64,000 nucleotides of DNA, from NCBI GenBank assembly GCA_027924585.1, contig BSBM01000461.1:3718501-3782500 (forward strand), written 5' to 3'. Of this stretch, positions 46,035 through 57,418 are shown piece after piece. The notes under the pieces are model-generated. The model was not told the origin of the DNA. It saw only the letters and a program-made list of their open reading frames with translations, and searched no databases. The position numbers and the translations under genes were made by a program. How positions within the stretch are numbered: position 1 is the first letter of the stretch; the number at the start of each line of letters is the position of its first letter. Origin of the DNA: Larix kaempferi (Eukaryota > Streptophyta > Pinopsida > Pinales > Pinaceae).

Positions 46035-47732
46035 ATGTCGTGTGTATGGATACCTATTCCCTCTGTTTTCACTTTCCCATTCATTTCGCGACCAAGCCCA
46101 GAAAGTGCTGGAGAAACCATGTCTCCTCTGAATCGTTTTGAGATCTCAGGGTTTAAGCTTATTGAATCCAACCAGGAAGCTGCCAAGAGATTTGAGAAAA
46201 TGGGATGGACACATTTCTTTCGAAGCTTTGATGGTCACCATGCGGAGATTACTAAGATGTTTGCAATGAGTTTTGAAGATGACAGGGTGCGAATTGGGGG
46301 TTTCGAATTTGTTATCAATGAAGACAAAATTGCTGAAGCCACGAAACTTCCACAAGTGGGAGAACGCTGGTTTAAGGGCACTATGGTTAACAAGAAGGAG
46401 TGTTTGGCTTTGTTAATGCCTTTACCAGATAAAACGAAGCTGAGGATAGGCGTACCTGTAAAATTTCTAAAGCCCGAATGGAGAGTTTACTATGAAATCT
46501 TAGTAAGGTACGTAACCTGTTGTGGACGCTATTCCCATTTGCACTTGTATCATTTACGGTTGTTGTTAGCAGTAAAGGGTTGTAACCTTAATTTTCCCTT
46601 CTATCTTTGGCAAAGACTTAAGAAAATGTCATAGTCTGTAAGGAATTTAAATAACCCTGACAATAGTCTGTGTCATCATGGATTGATAAAAATTTTACTG
46701 CAATTCCAATTATCTGCAAAAGGTCTGTCTTGGGATAAATTTCTAGTTGATTGTCAATTGGGGCCAACACAGTATTGGCCTAATCTATCTCCTCGAACTC
46801 GTAGAAGACGAAAAGTCATAAATCCTGAGGTTAATAGCTCAGAGGTTAAGGAACCAGAGGTCGTAAACATGCCCATAGATGATGAGATAAATGAAGATGC
46901 TGATAGGGTTTTAGTTCCCTGCGATTCTAGGGAAATATTAGATAAACCCGAACCTGGTAAGAATGATGGCAACCCTGCAAAACCAAAAGAAGGATTAGCC
47001 GAAGGGGAAATTGATAAACCTGATAAATGTGATAAAGATTCTATGCATAAGTTGAACCATTTAACTCAAGTTTGTGGTGACAAGGAAGGGTTGAATTTTG
47101 AAAACTTATCGTTTTCACGTAGAGTCACTAGAAGCATGCATAATATCCATTCGATTCCAGGATATAGGTCTGATCAACAGAATTCCAAATCTACAGCTAC
47201 TGAACCTACAGTTGTAAATATTGAGGATGATATTCCGATGTCTGTCCCTAACACAATGGATGTAGGGAATTCTGCTACTGCGCAGGGAAGTGATGTGCAA
47301 TCAGGTGAGGTCGAGGGAAATCAACCAGAAATAAACGTTAACACTGTAGAACTTGAACCATTACACAATCAACATTGTGACAGTCCTCGTTCTCCTCATG
47401 TAACTAGAGAAGACGAAACTCTGCAACAGGTATTAGGAAATATTTATCAAGATAAAATCACAGAGCTTAGAGGAAAGCGTAAACAATGTCTATTAAGTAC
47501 AGCCTTATTGGAAGAAGAAAAAAAAACTTTCAGGAAAGAATTGCTAGAATGGATTGACAGGTGGAAAAAGGCCAACATGAAGAAGAATCAACTCAAGAAA
47601 TCCAAGAAATCAATATTAAATACGAATCAGCTGTTATTGGAACGAATTGAAAAACAAAATGTTAAAATTATCAGGTTGAAGGCTAAATTAGCCGAAGCTA
47701 GAAGAGTAGTCGCTCTTCATAATGAGGCTTAA
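46035..47732 (+). pseudogene. Element B LTR-encoded accessory protein, 5' LTR copy (one nonsense codon)
   Basis: Same 565-codon frame as at 57419-59116, with a single TAG at 46632-46634 (…LKKMS stop) where the other copy has CAG (Gln). This is direct proof of a C-to-T change after insertion. Otherwise open, with about 20 substitutions between copies. It lies upstream of the LTR TATA box (48134), therefore in U3, so in this copy it would be read only from an outside promoter. Description of the protein is given with the intact copy. Confidence 0.85.
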
Positions 47733-48133
47733 TAGTTTTCTCTTCTCTTATGTCACAGTATAACAGGTAATGGTTATTTCGATTTTGCATGCCTGTAAAA
47801 TCGGAGATTTAACAGGCATGCATTTATAATTTTTAAGTATTTCTGTTAACTGTGTTAAATTGATTTTAATATAATGCATTGATTGAATTTAATGCAGGAA
47901 ATTTTATCACCTCCTTCTTCCAAGAATACAGGACGTGGTTGATGCAATTGCATGGAGATGTAGCTGATTTGTTACAAGCTGGAGTTTTGTGAATGGGCAA
48001 GAACTTTCTGAGATACCTCGACTCAGGCCAGTCGATTTTTATTTTTAGTAGTAGGTGTAATTAGATGCCCTTTTGGTTAAATAGTTCCTATAATGTTGCA
48101 TGCAACATTTATAGCAAAACTGACTCTCAGTAG

Positions 48134-48142
48134 TATATAAAT
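48134..48142 (+). promoter_or_regulatory. Element B 5' LTR TATA box
   Basis: TATATAAAT in 'cagtagtatataaatggag', the best TATA candidate of the LTR; the same at 59518 in the 3' LTR. It lies 400 bases after the accessory frame and about 800 bases before the LTR end. That places the accessory gene in U3. Confidence 0.5.
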
Positions 48143-48298
48143 GGAGATTTTTGATGAACTGAGGGGATGGAGTGTGGAAGAAAACTTGTTGAAATATATT
48201 TTGTTACTAGTACTACATCAAACTTGAAGCTGAAGCTTTCATGTGGATGATACTTGATATCTGCAACTGATACTGTGACTGGTATTCATTTTTGGATT

Positions 48299-48303
<5 letters not shown>

Positions 48304-48333
<30 letters not shown>
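48304..48333 (+). repeat. (TA)n microsatellite in B 5' LTR
   Basis: A run of alternating A and T about 30 bases long. The 3' LTR copy at 59688-59705 is 12 bases shorter, showing slippage since insertion. Confidence 0.9.
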
Positions 48334-48335
<2 letters not shown>

Positions 48336-48943
48336 CAGTTTGTTGTCTTCTGTTTATACGTGAACTCTGTGTGTTGTGACACATTGATGTTTAAATATTT
48401 TTCTCACTTTATCATCTCAAGTTAGTTGTTGAATAAATATTTCATTATGGTTTTGTTTATTAGTGTGTTCACTATAAACATCAGTTTTAATGATATACTT
48501 TTCTGTTTATTTAAAATTCCATTTGTATGTTAACGGTGAATTTTAAATGAGCATTATTTCAAATTCAAATGACTGTCTTGATAGTTAATTATTAATCAGT
48601 TTTGGAAGTGGAATTTGACTGTGTATGTAGAGGTTAAATCTCATTTCTATTATTACATAGCAGAATTACTTTCGTTATGATTTAAATATGTTTATTTAGA
48701 GCATACTTCATTTTTCTGTTATTGATTAATAATTAATATAGTTTCAAATTTGCTCTCAGCTGAGATAGAGTTAAATAGGTTAGATTTTGCTAGTTTTAAG
48801 GTTTCCTTAAGAGACAAACTAGCTGGTAGCAGGACCATAACCTGCGAGGTCTTGTTAATCCAAACACACCGGACGCTGCTTTAAGCCGATTGTGTGGACA
48901 AAACCTCCTTATTGGCTCTGATTCATAAAATCAGGCCAACAAA

Positions 48944-48960
48944 TGGCGCTAGAAGGAGGG
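48944..48960 (+). other. Element B primer-binding site, probably tRNA-Asn
   Basis: TGGCGCTAGAAGGAGGG two bases after the LTR end. From memory it complements a plant tRNA-Asn 3' end (…CTTCTAGCGCCA). The same two-base spacer is seen in element A. A tRNA alignment would confirm the primer. Confidence 0.65.
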
Positions 48961-48973
48961 ATTGAATTAAGTA

Positions 48974-51900
48974 ATGGCAGGTGAAACTAATGAAACATTT
49001 CCAACCAGCCAACAATCTTCGGAAGTTAGTAGACCACCTTTTATCGAAGCTGTTAGGAATATCCTTGAACATGATCCTATTACTTCTCCCTTTACTCCTG
49101 CACAAAGTGCTCAAACTCTAGAAGAATCCAGACATATCCTTACTAGAGCTTACGCTAATCAGTTAGGTATTTCTCCAATAGATTATGGTCTTCCTAGACA
49201 ACAGTGACACAATCCACAATTGACCATAGTTACGGAAGATTTGGAGATAACTGGTAGTACTCCTCAACATCAAGTTGAAAGATATCAAAGACAGATTACA
49301 CAAACCAATACCGCAAGGAGGTTAATCTCAGGAAGTGGTTCTGATCAGCCACCTTCTCCTCCTGAGTCACCACCCAATAGTCCAAGACCTTGTCATTCAG
49401 AGAGTTCCTCTAGTTCTCAAGGAAATCCAATGGCAGGAAATGTAGGAGGAGGAGGTAATCCTCCACCCCCTCCACCTAATCCACAGCTCCCTTGGTTAAG
49501 GGAAGCTGCTGTAGCAATTCCTGGGGTACAACACCCATTACCAAAACATTCAGATAAAATTCTGCCTAAGTTTAACCCAGATGACAAAGAACCTGCAGAG
49601 GTGCATATTGATAAATTCATGTTGGCTGTTCAAACTTTAAATGTTCAGCATGAAGATGTTGTTTGTCGATTGTTTCCTCTCACCTTTGAGGGAAGAGCTT
49701 CTACCTGGTACTTTTCATTAGTACAAGGATCTATTACAAATTGGGGGGAATTTAATAAAGCTTTTCTAGATAAATTCGGGGAAGATAAAACACTTGCTGT
49801 TTTAGCCCTAGAATTATCTAGAATTAAAATGGAACCCAAAGAAAGGATTAAAGACTTTAATCAAAGGTTTCTAACATTGAAAAATAAAATTCCAATTGCT
49901 TCTCAACCTCCGGAAGATATAATCATTGAAAATTATACATCAGCCTTACCTAGGAATTCCGGAATGTTTGTGAAGAGAGCTGGAAAAACAACGTTAATAG
50001 AAACATTTGAGGAAGCAATTAAAGTAGAAAAAGATTTCATGTCTTATGAACCAGATAGAAGTGGTAAATCTGATTCTTTTCCTCGACGGAAAATAGAAAA
50101 ATCTAGTTCAGATAAAGATAAAGATTTCGATATAGAACAACTGCAGAACGGTATTCGAACGTTAACCAATGAAGTTATAGGGTTAAAAAAGACTAGTTCT
50201 GAAGCTTCTCCTTCTAGGGGTTACTTCAGAAACCAATTTAGACAAAACCCAAACACGAATAATAAGAATACACCCCCAGATGTAGCTGCTAATGAAGAGA
50301 TCTTTAATATAATTCGAGTTGTTCTATCTTTGTCTGAAACACCTAGTCAAGAGATGAATGAAAATAAAGAAGATGAAGAATCTGAAAATGAGGATGAATC
50401 AGAAGAACCTCAACAAATTAATGGTCATTTCTGGGATAATTTTGTAAAAAAACATGAGAACAGAATTCCACCTTCAGGACAACACGCATATAATACACAT
50501 AGTAAAGCAATTGCAAATACTCCTGGTGCTTCAAGCTCCACTTCAAACACTGATAATAATAACTCACAACCAAACAAACAAACTCAATCCGGCAAGAAAA
50601 CTCAGCCAAATAAGGGTACCCAAACCTTTCAAAACGCTCCAAAGTTGGATTTACAATATGACATAATTGAGGATTTGAAGAAGACACGTGCAAACATTAG
50701 TATGTACGATCTCCTTCAAATCTATCCAATGCCTAATAGTCATATTATTAATCCTGCAGTAAGTTTGATCGTCCCTAATACAAAGCAAAATGTTGCTGCA
50801 AACAGTTCAAACAATGATCCAACAGCAACTGATAAAGGGAAAACATCAACCGATAAAGCTTCTTTGATAGGTAAGAATTCTAAGTCAACTACACCTCCAT
50901 TCTTACTTACCTTTGAAATTTTTAATAGGAATGTCCACAACTGCATGGTAGATTCAGGAGCATCCTCTAATGTTATGCCTTTATCTGTGTGTAAGAAATT
51001 AAATGGCAAATTTGTTCCATCTGATTTACAAATAACTCAATTAGATAGAACAAACGTTAAAGTTGTCGGAGAGATGAAAGATGTCTTAATTAGGATTGCT
51101 TGTAATCCTTCAGTTTATCAAATCATAGACATCGTAATTGCTGATATTCCAGATGCATATGGACTATTCTTAAGTAGGGATTGGTCTCAACAACTAAATG
51201 GTTTCTTTGCCACCGATTGGTCAACCTTGTGGCTACCAAAAAATGGAAAATCAAATCAGATAAAGATACATAGAGAAAGGTACATGAAACATATTGTTAC
51301 AGAACTACATGATCCTAGTGAACCTGTGTTATTTTCTGATTCCATTATGGGAAACTACATGTATGAATTAGGTTTTGGAAATTTCAAAGCTGAAAACTCT
51401 CTTCTTCCTGAAAATAGCAAGCAATCTGAGATTTGTAATGTAACAGCTATTTCTCCTAATTGTTCCCTTAAGGAGACCATTGGTGATGAAAATAATGTAA
51501 ATATTGTAAATATCATAGAAAGTAAAGTGATTGTACATAATTCTATTTGGACTCTTTATTTCGATGGTGCAACATCTAAAGAAGGAGCAGGAGCCGGTTG
51601 TTTACTAATAGATCCTCAAGGTAATAAGACTTGTATAGCTTGTAGAATAGAATTTAGTTGTACAAATAATACAGTTGAATATGAAGCTTTGATTCAAGGA
51701 TTGAAAAAAGCAATCGATTTGGGCATCAAAGAGATAGTGGTTTATGGCGATTCAGAGATCATTGTTAGACAGGTGCGTAATTCCATTCATTGTTTATCTG
51801 AACATTTACGAAGTTATCAGAAAGAGGTATGGAATCTTATCACATATTTTGATGCATTTAACATAAATTATGTTCCTAGAAGTCAAAATCAAGAAGCAGA

Positions 51901-52165
51901 CTTATTGGCAAATGTAGCTTCCAAGTTGATTCCTTCAGAAAATTTTTCACCAGAATTCTTTTCTGTTGAATTAATTTTTAGGCCCTCCATACCGGATAAC
52001 ATTCTTAATTGGCGTGTGTTTGACAATGATACACAGGTACTGCATTTTCTAACAAATGATGGAATCTTTAAAGATTCAACAATAGATGAAATCACTCACG
52101 ACGACAATTTACGAGATTTTTCGGTAATTAATGATTTCTGTTCAATTGAGAAAGCTTTCGAATAG
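48974..52165 (+). pseudogene. Element B gag, protease and archaeal-type RNase H
   Basis: Starts ATG 48974, 33 bases after the LTR. An in-frame TGA at 49205-49207 (CGA to TGA fits) is the only break before TAG 52163-52165. Gag: Pro-rich stretch, then capsid (PKFNPDDKEPAEVHIDKFML, LFPLTFEGRASTWYFSLV, DFNQRFLTLKNKIPIA, about 49500-50050) and a long Asn/Ser/Glu-rich linker. No CCHC zinc knuckle is visible. Protease: NCMVDSGASSNVMPLSVCKK near 50940. A second RNase H of the archaeal/plant type follows: WTLYFDGATSKEGAGAGCLL, NTVEYEALIQGLKKAI, VVYGDSEIIVRQV, NQEADLLANVAS, with acidic residues at 51563, 51683, 51749 and 51899 all kept. In well-known Tat elements this domain sits after the native RNase H; here it precedes RT. 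Confidence 0.88.
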
Positions 52166-55072
52166 GTAAAACCCGTTCCCAACTCAGTATTAAGATTAGA
52201 AAAGTTTTTTGATTTGCAGGATAAGTTTAAGTCAGTTCCTAATTGTAAAACAAATAGCTCTCGCATGAAATATGAAACCATCAATTTGGGAACAGAATCT
52301 AATCCCCAAACTATAAACCTAGGAATAGGTTGTGATCCTGTAGAAAAAACAGCTTTCATAAAATTATTCAAGGAGTTTAAAGATATATTTGCATGGACAT
52401 ATGATGACTTAAGAACATTCAATACTCAAGTCATGCAACATATAATTCCAATTAAACAAGAATCAAAACCTTTTCAACAGAAGTTAAGAAAATATCACCC
52501 ATCATTAGAACCAACAATTAAAAAAGAACTGAATAAATTGTTAGCTGCCAAGATCATTTTCCCTATTAGACACACTCAATGGGTAGCAAACTTAGTTCCA
52601 GTTAGAAAGAAAAATGGGGATATTCGATTATGTGTCGATTTTAGAAATTTAAATAAAGCTTCTGAAAAAGATAACTACCCTGTTCCACCCATGGAACAAA
52701 TTCTTCAGAAAGTGTCTGGGTCTGAGATACTGTCTCTCCTTGATGGTTTCTCAGGGTACAACCAAATACTAGTCTCCCTGGATGATCAATTAAAAACAGC
52801 TTTTAGAACTCCATGGGGAACGTACGCATACCGTAAGATTCCCTTTGGGTTAATCAACGCGGGAGCAACATTTCAAGGAGCAATGGATATTGCCTTTAGA
52901 GGCTTAATCAGTCATTCAGTCGTTGTTTATTTGGATGACGTTACTGTCTACTCTAAACATCGGCCTGATCATCTTAACCATTTGAGAAAAGTGTTTGAAC
53001 GATGTAGAAAATTTGGAATATCTTTAAATCCTAAGAAAACAATATTTGCTGTTTCAGAAGGTATCTTGTTAGGATGTGTAGTATCAAAACACGGAATCAT
53101 GATTGATCCTGAAAGAACACAAGCTATTTCAAAGATTACTTTCCCTTCCAGCAAGAAAGGAATGCAGTCATTCTTAGGGAAAATTAACTTTGTTAGGAGA
53201 TTCATTCCTAGTTTTTCAGAGATCATTCGTCCTTTGCAGAAAATGATTAAAAAAGATGTTGTGTTTAATTGGGGACAAACTGAAAAAGAATCCTTTCATA
53301 AAATTTTAGAAGCTATTTCAGAAGCTCCTAGTCTTCTAAGTCCAGATTTTAACAAGGATTTTATATTATATACCTTTGCTTCTGATATTGCGTATGCAGC
53401 AGTATTAACCCAATTAAATCAACAAAATAATGAGGTTCCAATTTCGTTCATGAGTTCGAATTTCAAAGGTGCTGAACTAAACTATCATGAAGTGGATAAA
53501 CAAGCTTTTGCCGTTTTTAAAGCGGTAAAACATTTTCGTCCTTACTTGTTAAAATCTAAAACAAAAGTAATTGTACCTTATTCTTCAGTAAGAAATTTGT
53601 TGGTACAAAAAGATTTAGGAGAAAAAAGGGCACCTTGGATGACAGCTCTTCAAGAATATGACTTAGAAATCAAACCATCAACGATAATTAAAGGACAAGG
53701 GTTGTGTAAACTGGCTGCTGAAGCTGCTCATTTGCCTGATGATAAAACTGAAATTGTCATTAATGAAGATTTACTTACCAGAGAAATTTATTTTTATCCA
53801 CCACCTCAAGATTCCTGGTACACAGAAATACGAGTACTTCTGGAAACAGGGACTGCCCCTGATTACTTAGATCCGAAAAAGAAAAGAGCCCTCAGATTGA
53901 AATCTGCCCCGTACTTATTAATAGATAATGTCCTCTTTCGAAAAAATTCAGATGGGGTATACCTTCGATGTTTAGATAAAGATGAAACAGAAACAATTCT
54001 GAAAGAATTGCATTCTGGACCAGCAGGAGGTCATTTCGGTGGAGAAACCACAGCTCATAAAATTCTTAGGGCTGGTTATTATTGGCCTACCTTGTTTCGA
54101 GATTCTTATACTTTCGTCAGAAGGTGTCAAGAGTGTCAACTTGCCACAGGAAGAGTTAAAAAATCTGCTTTCCCTTTACAACCTGTTTCAGCTGAAAGAC
54201 CCTTTCAGCAGTGGGGTATTGATATAGTAGGTCCAATAAACCCTCCCTCATCAATGCAACACAAGTATATAATAACTGCAACTGATTATTTCACTCGTTG
54301 GGCTGAGGCTGCACCATTAAAAGTTGTGAATACTAATCAAGTTATATTATTTTTGGAGTTCTTTATCATAACAAGATTTGGTGTTCCTGATTCTTTGGTC
54401 TTCGATAATGCATCATATTTTTCATCAGTTGAATTGACTCAGTTTGCTTTAGAAAAAGGAATAAGAATCAGATATTCAGCTAATTACCATCCTCATGGGA
54501 ATGGTCTAGCTGAATCAACAAACAAAAATTTATTGAAAATTCTTAAAAGAACTGTTTCAGTTCACCATCGGAATTGGCATACAGAATTGGTCAATGCTCT
54601 TTGGGCAGACAGAGTAACTCCAAAAGTTGCAATAGGTAACTCACCATTTTTCTTAGTGTATGGAACTGAAGCTATTCTTCCGCCAAATTTGTTCTTACCT
54701 TCATTACAGTTAGCTTAGTCTGTCCAAGAAGAAGAATGCCCAGCAATGGAAAAAAGAATTAATGCATTGCTAAAATTAGAAGAAGATAGAGAAAAGTCAA
54801 AACAACACTTTAACAAACATCAACAGATTGTTAAGTCATGGTTTGACCATTCATTTAGTTCTGATCGCGAATTTCAGGTAGGAGACTTGGTCTTAAAATG
54901 GGATAAAGCTCATGAAGATAAGGGTGATCATACTAAGTTTCAAAAACTGTGGTTAGGTCCCTTTGTTATTTCTGAAAAAATAGGTCCAAGTACCTTTCGA
55001 TTGCAAACACTTGAAGGACAGTCCGAGACATTCCCTGTGAATGGACTGATTCTTAAGAAATATTTCTGTTGA
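52166..55072 (+). pseudogene. Element B reverse transcriptase, degenerate RNase H and integrase
   Basis: Continues in the same frame after TAG 52163 (CAG fits: the next residues VKPVPNSVLRLEKFFDLQDK are family-like). RT: WVANLVPVRKKNGDIRLCVD, LLDGFSGYNQILVSL, IPFGLINAGATF, VVYLDDVTVYS (about 52925-52955). The native RNase H has Phe (53375), Gln (53501) and Pro (53576) where Asp, Glu and Asp should be, so it is catalytically dead. Integrase: LHSGPAGGHFGGETTAHKIL, CQECQLATG, WGIDIVGPINPP, LVFDNASYFSS, HGNGLAESTNKNLLKIL, complete. TAG 54716-54718 (CAG fits) precedes the C-terminal GPY/F part (VLKWDKAHEDKGDH, LWLGPFVISEKIGPSTFRL), ending TGA 55070-55072. No frameshift in 6.1 kb. Confidence 0.9.
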
Positions 55073-56363
55073 TAATTTGCTGTCTAAAAATGTATATACT
55101 TATTCGCTGTTGTAAATAATTTGTATTTCTGTATATAAACTAGTAAACTGTATATGAATCAAATTTCTGTCAAAGACAAATATTTCAGATTGTTAAAATT
55201 TATGTATATAACCAGTCTTTAGACAGAAATATGTAATTAACAACTGTAATTAGTATAAATAAATAAGATCAGTTTACTCATCAGTCTTTAAAATTTTGAT
55301 TTAGACTGAAATCTTTTAAAATTTGTTCAGATTGATCAAAATTTCTTGAATTTGTAAAAAACCTTCGTTATTTCTATTTATAAGTGTTTCTCGGATTTTC
55401 TTTCATCTAGTTATTTTCTTAAATAAGGATAGTTTATTATATATCTTTTTCGAAGCTTGTACTTTTGAAAAATCTTTATAGATTTCTATCATCAGTTTTA
55501 GAAAACTTTTGTCATTTGAGAACTGTCTAGCATCTGTTCCAGTCAATAAGAAGCTAAAGTGAGAGACGGAAGGTCTCAGTAATGAGTCGGTCTGATCAGA
55601 ATCACGAATATCACTGGTATGCATTATTAGGAAACTAGTAGTGGATTTTGGTCTTGAAACCAAAAGATAAGGGGGTCTCATCACGAGCCAGCTGATTCAT
55701 TTTCTGGTGATATTAATTACTGACATTACCATTTGGTTACCATGCTAGGTGATGATCTCTCATTTTAGTTAAAAGAAAAATAATGAAAATCGCAATAAAA
55801 CACAACTTTTGCCTGAAGAATAGGAGGTCTCAGTAATGAGCCGGCCTAATCATGATCATCAGTGTTGCCTGGAATAACTTCATTTCTGATCACCAGGGTG
55901 ATGGCTTTTGATTTTAAATTAAAAGATAGGAGATCTCATCACGAGTCGGCCTGCTTATTTCAGACAACTCTCGTGAATGATACTATCACATTGGGACACC
56001 AAACCTAGATAGTAGTCTTCAGACATAATTTTTATTTTAAAAGAACAGCAAAAGCAAGAAACAAGAAAATTACTATGCCATGGAACAGGTTCTAGATAGT
56101 TTTCAGAGGAACAGTATTCGATGCTGATGGTAAGATCATCTTTACTAAGAAGTACTGGTTTCGATGAAGATATTTGTAAGCCTATCTCTAATCAAATGTT
56201 TGTTTCAAAAGATGAAATATTTCTGAGTTATACTTATGAATCTGAATAAATAAAGGTTTGACATGAATAAAGGATTTTGATTGTTTTTAACAGATTTCTA
56301 AGATTTCGTTTTGATCATCTTGTTTTAAGCAGAGATAACTGGTTCACCCAGGTCGTCGCCATT
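55073..56363 (+). other. Element B 3' untranslated region with duplicated GGTCTCA segments
   Basis: AT-rich tail. A segment of about 255 bp containing two purine-led motifs, 'GGTCTCAGTAATGAGYCGG' and 'GGTCTCATCACGAG', is present twice (motifs at 55572 and 55674, again at 55826 and 55932). No gene. The junction with the 3' LTR has no polypurine tract; instead it reads ...TCGTCGCCATT. Confidence 0.65.
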
Positions 56364-57418
56364 TGTTGGCAGCCAGCAACAACCTCTTCATTTCTTGACA
56401 AAATGAAGAGAGATCAGCTCTTTATGTGATTTATCAATTCAAAATTATGTTAGAGCACCTTCAGAATCTTTGATTCTGAAGGTACTCTTAATCAAAGGAA
56501 AGTAATTTAATGTTTCTAGAGTTGATAGGAACTTGATCATAAAACTTGGCTTTTAAACGAATGTCAGACAAGTTTCGTAAAGTCTCATTAAAGCTATTTA
56601 AAACATCAAAATGAATTTATGTGACTTAAGGGATTTGTGCCAAGAGAAATATCATAAAACACATTGTTTAGGGTATTATTAGTCCTAAGACTAAGAGAAT
56701 TTTGGAAGTTAACATCGTATGTAATACCCTATTATGAACTTTGTAAATATCATAGTTAATGGATAAATGAGGTTTGTATAGGCAATTTTTACATATGATA
56801 AATACCCTATATGATGGTATAATGTATCAATAGGATGTTTAAAGGTTTTTAAACTTAGTGTTGTACATATATATATAGCTTTGTACATATACATAGAATA
56901 AACATTAAGCTAGCCATTTGATTAATGCCTCCTTAACATTAAAATACGATTTATTACTCTTCATACCACTACGTAACATGATAAAACAGGGATGATTGTT
57001 TGATGAACTGGCCATGCAATAAACCAATGGTTAAATCAATAAACGTTTTGGATCGATGAGATGGTATGAAAACGTGGCTTTCACCCCTTGACAAAATCGA
57101 CAGTTGTATGCATTTGGTAAAATCGTGTTGACAGTGTTAATTGCTAACAGTCATTTCAAATTACGCCATTGTACCTATTAATTATGAACCATTGTTAATA
57201 ATCAATGATTGTAATGATGATTCTATCAGTCTTAGTATCGCTGGTTCGCCAAGTTAAGTGGTTATCACTAACAGGCATGGTCAAACGTAGATGAATTGGC
57301 ATGAATCATGGTGTAGTGTGAAAGTTGTAACATTTATCACTGCTCGAAATCCCGCTAAAATGGTAGGTTCAGAGATTAGATTTCTGATTAGATTTGAAGC
57401 ATGTGAAGATTATCTATC

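Larger units (their letters stand above)
45838..48941 (+). repeat. Element B 5' LTR, 5'-truncated
   Basis: Matches 57222-60311 from 'TCTATCAGTCTTAG' to 'AGGCCAACA'. The length difference (14 bases) is fully explained by 12 bases in the TA run and 2 bases near 48828. The sequence left of 45838 is not related to the sequence left of 57222. Confidence 0.92.

Noticed and set aside
52166-52220. Possible intron between aRNH and RT of element B (GTAAAA ... TTGCAG)
   Set aside because: Only 55 bases, in frame, and its translation reads like the normal family linker; a CAG-to-TAG change explains the stop more simply.
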